This document shows, one piece after another, positions 11,949 to 64,000 of a DNA stretch of 64,000 nucleotides. The DNA is from Sacculina carcini. Its lineage: Eukaryota; Arthropoda; Thecostraca; Sacculinidae. Position 1 is the first letter of the stretch; each line of letters starts with the position of its first letter. The notes beneath the pieces were generated by a model. That model was not told the DNA's origin and did not search any database. It saw only the letters and a list, made by a program, of their open reading frames with translations. Made by a program: the position numbers and the translations under genes. The stretch covers positions 4,270,501 to 4,334,500 of the forward strand of contig OU696593.1 in assembly GCA_916048095.2 (NCBI GenBank). Direction: 5' to 3'.

Positions 11949-14900
11949 CGGGTAAATGCTACTGGGAACAAAGTAAACTACTGAATTTTACTGTGTAATT
12001 TAATTGGTTTAATTTCAAGTTCCATACGCTTGAGTTGCATAAGGATATGGGTTGTAATATCATGCAATGCCAACTATATGCATATTCTGTTTTAGCGGAA
12101 GCATAAATCTGGAATTATAGAGATGAAAGAAGGTTTCATTGTTTTGATAGTGTTACACTTCTGAATTACTATACACGAAGGACGGGTGTGAATTTGAGCA
12201 GTGTTGAGGGAAAAACTTCGACAATAATTAAAACAAGAGCTTACAAATTTGACTTTTTCTATTGGTCGTTTTTCATCAATTTTCTTTGTGTTTGTTTCGT
12301 GTTTGAGTTCTGGATTATTCCGCACGACGGGCAGCTTCAAATATGAGGCGGTTTGTGGAAAAACATGTTTTCTAAATTGAAACATAAATTTCACATTGAG
12401 ACTTTTATATTGGCTAAAACTTTTCTATGGGTTTGTTTTTCTTTTTCAATTTGCACTAAATTTTTTTAATTGAATATTAATTATATTTTATGAATTGTTC
12501 CGCACGACGGGCGGGCTTAGATGTATCTATAAAGAGTGGGTTTAAATGATAGCGAGGTATATGATATTTTGCTAGCAGTAAATATTCTAGCGATAAAGGT
12601 AGAATAGCTCTTAAGCAAATGATGTTGGAGAATGATGTGAACCTTTAAATATATTCTGCGATCTGATGATATATGTACTAAGAGCAATACATAGCAGAAT
12701 ATAGATTGCATAATATAATATCGGCTGTAATATCAAGGGCTGTAATATCGGTTTAATCCAAAAAATAACAACTGAATGAATATGATGCATTAGTGGAAGC
12801 ATTAACCGGGAATTATGAGATGATATTTTGGAAAAATATTCGTTTATATACTAAAAAATTCATTGTTATTTTGTGTTTAGAATTCGAAATTATTCCTGAC
12901 GACGGGCGGGCTTAAGTATGAGGCGGGTTGACTGAATAGTATGTCGTCAATTATTAGAATAGGAATATGCAAATTCAGAACAAGAATGTTCTAATGCTTT
13001 AGATTTTACAATTTAGAGTTTTCTATTAGACTGACTTTTTGCCTTTAAATATTAATTTATTTTGTTTTATTCATTGTTCCGCACGACGGGCGGGTTTAAA
13101 CATTCAATTTTACCGTGTAGAACGAATACATATACAAAACTCACGGGCTTGACTTCAAGATCCAGACTAACTGATGAAAATGTGACTTAAATTATGTATA
13201 ATTATATCGCATTATGCAATAAATATTAATTTAGCTGCCTTACAGTTTGGTTCCGATACTATATTGGCGGGTTGAGAGAAAAGTATTGGTGGGCCGCGTG
13301 TTTGGTAACTCTGGTGTAGATAATCTCAGTCTCAGTCTCAGTCTTCTGATTACAAATTATGATCGAATCAGTATATTTTGTGATCACAAACTAATAAGTT
13401 AAATCGCCTCGCCTAGGCTGGGTGCGGTCAATTGAATGGTTGGATGGTTGGATTGGGTCGGGTAGGTTTGACTCAGATTATATTGGGTTTTAATTATAGC
13501 GGAAAATATATAAATTTTAGCAATAATTAATATAGCGGTAAAAGTAAAATAGTACTTAAGCAAATGATGTTGGGGAATGATGTTAAGTAATAAATATAGT
13601 TTGGAAACATTCTGATGAAAAAATTTCATTATTTTTCATTGTTTGTTTCGTGTTTGTGTTCTGAATTATTCCGCACGACGGGCAGATTTATATATCAGGC
13701 GGGTTGTGGGATAATATTTGTCAAAATAAAAACAAAAATATTCACATTTATACTTTTCTATTGGTTAAGATATTTATAGGTTACATTTTTTGCTTTTCAA
13801 TTTGTATTCATTTTATTTTATGGATTTAATATGAATTTTATTGTATGAATTGTTCCGCACGACGGGCGGGTTTAAAAAAAAGTGTTTCCATTTTTTCAAG
13901 TGGTTCATTTTAAAAAAAGGTATTTTTTTTAATAAAAATGATCCGCGGGCAGCAACTAAAGACAATAGAATGTTCAATTTCCCCTGTAGAATTAATCCAT
14001 ACACAAAACCAATGGATTTGACTTCAAGATCCAGAACGGATCGTGTTCGAGTTCTGAATTATTCAGCACGACGGGCGGGTGTAATAATGACTAAGGTGGA
14101 CTGAGGGGAAATATTTTGTCGAAATAAAAATATTTAAACTTGGAATTTTCAATTGGTTAATATTTTTATGAGTTTACCCTATTTCATTTTTAATTTTCCA
14201 TATTTTTTATGAATTGAATATGAATTTCATATCATGAATTGCTCCGCACAACGGGCGGGTTTTAATGCTAGTGTATCTATAAAGATTGGGTTTAAATCAT
14301 AGCGAGGTATATGATATTTTGCTAGCAGTAAATATTCTAGCGATAAAAGTAGAATAGCTCTTAAGCAAATGATGTTGGAGAATGATGTGAACCTTTGAAT
14401 ATATTTTGCGATCTGATGATATATGTATTAGGAACAATACATAGTAGAATATAGATTGCATAATATAATATCGGCTGTAATATCAAGGGCTGTAATATCG
14501 GTGTAATAAAAAAATAACAACTGTATGAATATGATGCATTAGTGTAAGCATTAACCGGGAATTATGAGATAATATTATGGAAAAAAATAACTTAAATGCT
14601 AAAAAATTCATTATTATTTTGTGTTTACATTTCGAAATTATTCCTGACGACGGGCGGGCTTAAGTATGAGGCGGGTTGACTGAATAATATGTCGTCAATT
14701 ATAAGAATACGCAATTTCAGAACAGGAATTTTCTATTGGTTTAGATTTTACAATTCAGAGTTTTCTATTAGACTGGCTGTTTGCATTTAAATATGTATTA
14801 CTTTTGTTTTAGCAATTGTTCCGCACGACGGTAGGGTTCAAACATTCAATTTTACCGTGTGGAATGAATCCATATACAAAACTCACGGGCTTGACTTCAA

Positions 14901-16330
14901 GATCCAGACTCACTAATGTAAAGGTGACTTAAATGATAATATGTTGGTATGCACGAAGGAAGGTAGGTAATGGTAAATGGCTATAATTATATCGCATTAT
15001 GCAACAAATGTGAATTTAGCTGCCTTACACTTTGGTTCCGATACTATATTCACGGGTTGAGAGAAAATTATTGGTGGGCCGCGTGTTTGGGACCCCTGGG
15101 GTAAATAATCTCAGTCTTCTGACTACAAATTATGATCGCATCAGTATATTTTGTGATCACAAACTAATAAGTTAAATCACCTCAGACTAGGCTGAGAGCG
15201 GTCAAGATTGTATGGTTGGGTTGGGTTGTGTAGGTTTGACTCAGGTTATATTGGGTTAATGATAGCGGAAAATATATAAATTTTAGAAATAAATATTATA
15301 GCGGTAAAAGTAAAATAGTACTTTTATATAATAAATAGTAATAAATATAGTTACTAATATAGTTACTAAATAGTAATAAATATAGTTACTAATATAGTTA
15401 CTAAATAGTAATAAATATAGTTACTAATATAGTTACTAAATAGTAATAAATATAGTTACTAATATAGTTACTAAATAGTAATAAATATAGTTACTAATAT
15501 AGTTACTAAATAGTAATAAATATAGTTACTAATATAGTTACTAAATAGTAATAAATATAGTTACTAATATAGTTACTAAATAGTAATAAATATAGTTGTA
15601 CTTTTATAATAATAAATATAGTTTGGAAACATTCTGATGAAAAGATTCCATCATCTTTCATTGTTTGTTTCGTGTTTGTGTTCTGAACATAGACTCCTTT
15701 TCCTTAAAGGAGTCTATGGTTCTGAATTATACCACACGACGGGCAGATTTATATATCAGGCGGGCTGAGGGATATTTGTCACAAAAAAAATATTTACATT
15801 TAGACTTTTCTATTGGTTAAGATATTTATAGGTTACATTTTTGCTTTTCAATTTGTATTCATTATATTTTATGGATTTAATATGAATTTTATTGTATGAA
15901 TTGTTCCGCACGACGGGCGGGTTAAAAAGTGTTTTTAGTTCATTTTTTCAAATGGTTCATTTAAAAAACGGGAATTTTTTAGCAAATAAAAATGTTCCGC
16001 GGGCAGCAACTATAGACAATAGAACGTTCGATTTCCCCTGTAGAATTAATCCATACACAAAAGCAATGGATTTGACTTCAAGATCCAGAACGGATCGTGT
16101 TCGAGTTCTGAATTATTCAGCACGACCTGGCGGGTGCAAAACTGACTAAGGTGGACTGATGGGAAATATTTTGTCGAAATAAAAATAATTAAACTTAGAA
16201 TTTTCAATTGATTGATATTTTTATGAGTGTACCCTATTTCATTTTTAATTTTCCATATTTTTATGAATTGAATATGAATTTCATGTTATGAATTGCTCCG
16301 CACAACGGGCGGGTTTTAATGCTAGTATAT
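11949..16330. repeat. higher-order satellite with TTCCGCACGACGGGCGGG core
   Basis: AT-rich sequence punctuated by a GC-rich motif close to TTCCGCACGACGGGCGGG at about 12318, 12499, 12893, 13077, 13668, 13852, 14063, 14243, 14641, 14818, 15729, 15903, 16115 and 16296, with half a copy at 2807-2821 left of the LTR element. Two long units, about 12490-14235 and 14236-16296, are direct repeats of each other, preceded by a partial unit. No coding potential. Confidence 0.8.
15329..15598. repeat. 35-bp AT-rich minisatellite within the satellite
   Basis: About eight perfect 35-bp units built on TAGTAATAAATATAGTTACT plus AATATAGTTACTAAA. Present in only the second long satellite unit, so it expanded after the duplication and explains most of the length difference. 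Confidence 0.85.
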
Positions 16331-16376
16331 TTGATTCCTCTTTGGCACTGCTCCGAACTTATAACGATAGTTTCTT

Positions 16377-16475
16377 CTCTTTTATTAGTATTATTAATTG
16401 CAGACAAGCGCAGGGTCATATGAAGAGTGCAAGCACTGCAATGACCCCATATACTGGAAGCGCCCAAAGGGTGTA
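16377..16475 (-). mobile_element. TAA-tailed LINE/SINE 3' end, copy 2
   Basis: On the minus strand: GGGCGCTTCCAGTATATGGG, then GTGCTTGCACTCTTC, CAATTAA and a (TAA)-like tail. Same structure as the copy at 3797. Confidence 0.55.
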
Positions 16476-16698
16476 GAGATTGCGTTAAAAATGTCCATTG
16501 CGTTTGTGTGCTTTTATTGTTTTTCTCCTGCCGACACATACATAGATACAACATCAAACATCGAATCAAACACAGTCACAGTCATGCGTTTGTGACAGAT
16601 CGCTTTGTATAGGTGGGTGGGTGGGGTGCAATGCGGCCGTTCATTGGTCCATGGCCGTTGTGCGAGGCTGTCTGAACGACAAGCCGTGCATTTACACA

Positions 16699-16728
16699 CG
16701 TACACACAAATACACACACACACACACA

Positions 16729-16769
<41 letters not shown>
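16699..16769. repeat. (CA)n microsatellite
   Basis: Interrupted CA repeat of about 70 bp. Confidence 0.95.
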
Positions 16770-16773
<4 letters not shown>

Positions 16774-16869
16774 GTAGATCGCCAAAACAAACGAGTGAAC
16801 GCCATCGTGGACTACAAGTCCCTACAAAGATATTCTTGTGCAACAAATTGTGCGCTAGTTAGCAATCTT

Positions 16870-17439
16870 TAGTTTCCGTGTTTTCTGTAACCTTTGGTCA
16901 TGTGTGGTCGCATCGAGTGACTAGATATGAGCACATCTTAAAGCTTGAAAAACTTCACTTGAAGCCCCGTGCGATATATACTCTGCAACTTCTCCAACAG
17001 CTACCACACTGGTGGCTTTACAAAAGCAATTATGCAAAAACGTGACTTTACACAAACAGACTGAACATTCACAGATATGTGAACAATCTGCAAGCGTACG
17101 GTCCCCAAGCCAAACACTAGTGTTACGCCGGCGGCAACGGCGTATACTACCTCAACGACAAACAGACAAACATTTTGTGACAAACGCCAATGTGCCTTCT
17201 CTTTGGCTCATCACATCTCGCACTCACTCGGCACAAAACTCGCGTGCCTTGCAACCTTGAAGACAATATTTGTGTACGAAGGAATCGTCGGTGTACAAGG
17301 CGTCGGTCCACAGTGCGATCCACGTCCTCAATCGAGCGTCAAAAACACGTCACTCAATTTCTCCATATGTTGCGGTAATTCATCCATGCCCTGAAAACAG
17401 ACCTTGTCATGTACAACATTGTAGTTACCTAGAATCGCA
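16870..17439. other. no gene recognised
   Basis: Mixed sequence between a CA repeat and an old LINE tail. A candidate last exon of the NWD-like gene near 17395 was considered and not supported. Confidence 0.4.
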
Positions 17440-17740
17440 CTAAACACTGCGGTCAATACAACACAACACGCTCCTCCAAAACACCCACCAAATATACACA
17501 AATCAGAAAACACACTCACATGAGAAAACAAAGTGCATTTGGCCAGATTGAGATGCGGTAATAATCCCGCCTTCTGACTTACCAGAAAATGTCATCAATC
17601 AATGACACCTACCCAGATTGCCATTCCGCACCACACAATATCACACGCATCATGGAACACAGCATCAAATCTACCAAGGACCTGTGAAATAACCCGTGTT
17701 TTTCCTCAGGAGCTCAAGGTTGTCAACAACACTAGTCTGT
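17440..17740 (+). mobile_element. decayed 3' end of LINE family A
   Basis: Shares CACAAATCAGAAAACACACT, GAGATGCGG, GATTGC and CAGGAGCTC.AGGTTG phrases with the 3' end of the LINE at 31.6-31.9 kb, with many substitutions. An old copy of the same family, probably starting somewhat upstream. Confidence 0.72.
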
Positions 17741-17957
17741 CGGCATATCCACGATATCCGCCATGGATGCCCTCACGACGGTTTTCTTGTTGAACTGAAT
17801 CCTAGAGAAACCTGATCCAACTCGGGCCATGTTTGCAGCATGCAAACTCTCAGTGTGTACAGTAAATAGCCATCGATCTTTCTACATGGTACAAACAATA
17901 CGGGCTGTCTGAGACGCAACAAACGGGCACATAGATGACGCTGTCATCACAACTCAC

Positions 17958-63952
<45,995 letters not shown>

Positions 63953-64000
63953 CTGACAAAACACACACAATACAAAGCATGTGAACAGTCGACACCACAA

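Noticed and set aside
15329-15598. Regular direct repeats that might suggest a CRISPR array
   Set aside because: Units are contiguous without unique spacers and the context is eukaryotic.
16582-16785. Frames of (VC)n or (TH)n type in CA/TG repeats, here and at many other sites
   Set aside because: Microsatellite translation only.
17328-17400. Candidate last exon after an acceptor CTGTTTTCAG
   Set aside because: The phase required by exon 25 gives a stop after three codons; the open frame there is in another phase.

Overview
This is eukaryotic, almost certainly animal, genomic DNA. It holds a gene split into many small exons with GT..AG introns, dense (CA)n and (TA)n microsatellites, a CsRn1-type Ty3/gypsy element, several non-LTR retrotransposon families, a Tigger (pogo) transposon and hAT-like elements. 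Nothing bacterial or organellar is visible. An invertebrate is likely, since the CsRn1 clade and the LINE types fit this best, but I cannot name the species.

The only host gene I can support lies on the minus strand and spans about 46 kb, from 63952 down to 17958. I resolved 25 internal coding exons (3,682 nt, 1,227 codons) whose reading phases agree at all 24 junctions. They encode an NWD1/NWD2-like STAND ATPase: a DUF4062-like N-terminal region, a NACHT NTPase core (P-loop exon at 52.8 kb, Walker B exon at 46.9 kb), helical and winged-helix-like regions, and WD40 propeller blades (exons at 23.5 to 18.0 kb). The first coding exon(s) lie beyond the right edge. The last exon(s) were not found; they lie further left or outside the window. 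A striking property is that most 3' splice sites have a TG-rich or (TG)n tract where a pyrimidine tract is expected.

The introns, and everything left of 17.9 kb, are a graveyard of mobile elements and repeats. 1-2.8 kb: TG repeats, a 21-bp repeat and a dimeric satellite. 2.82-11.95 kb: a CsRn1-like LTR retrotransposon whose 5' LTR is split by a hAT-like element that itself carries a second hAT-like element. 11.95-16.3 kb: a higher-order satellite with a GC-rich core motif. 18-23.5 kb: WD40 exons, LINE scraps and an 18-bp minisatellite touching a splice donor. 24.7-27.1 kb: LINE family B. 27.9-35.4 kb: two tandem copies of LINE family A, the first with an open 1,243-codon frame. 35.8-38.3 kb: a full-length Tigger element inside an (AT)n tract. 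39.1-40.7 kb: an LTR-like pair. 42.3-43.7 and 50.2-52.5 kb: Ty3/gypsy remnants. 47.2-48.6 kb: LINE B copy 2. 53.3-55.3 kb: a decayed second CsRn1-like element. 55.7-56.8 kb: a 21-bp minisatellite touching another splice donor. 57.4-57.8 kb: two LINE A tails. 60.5 kb: a consensus heat-shock element with a TATA box. 61.6-62.4 kb: an antisense LINE fragment.

Splice sites and domains were read by eye. No alignment or database search was possible.
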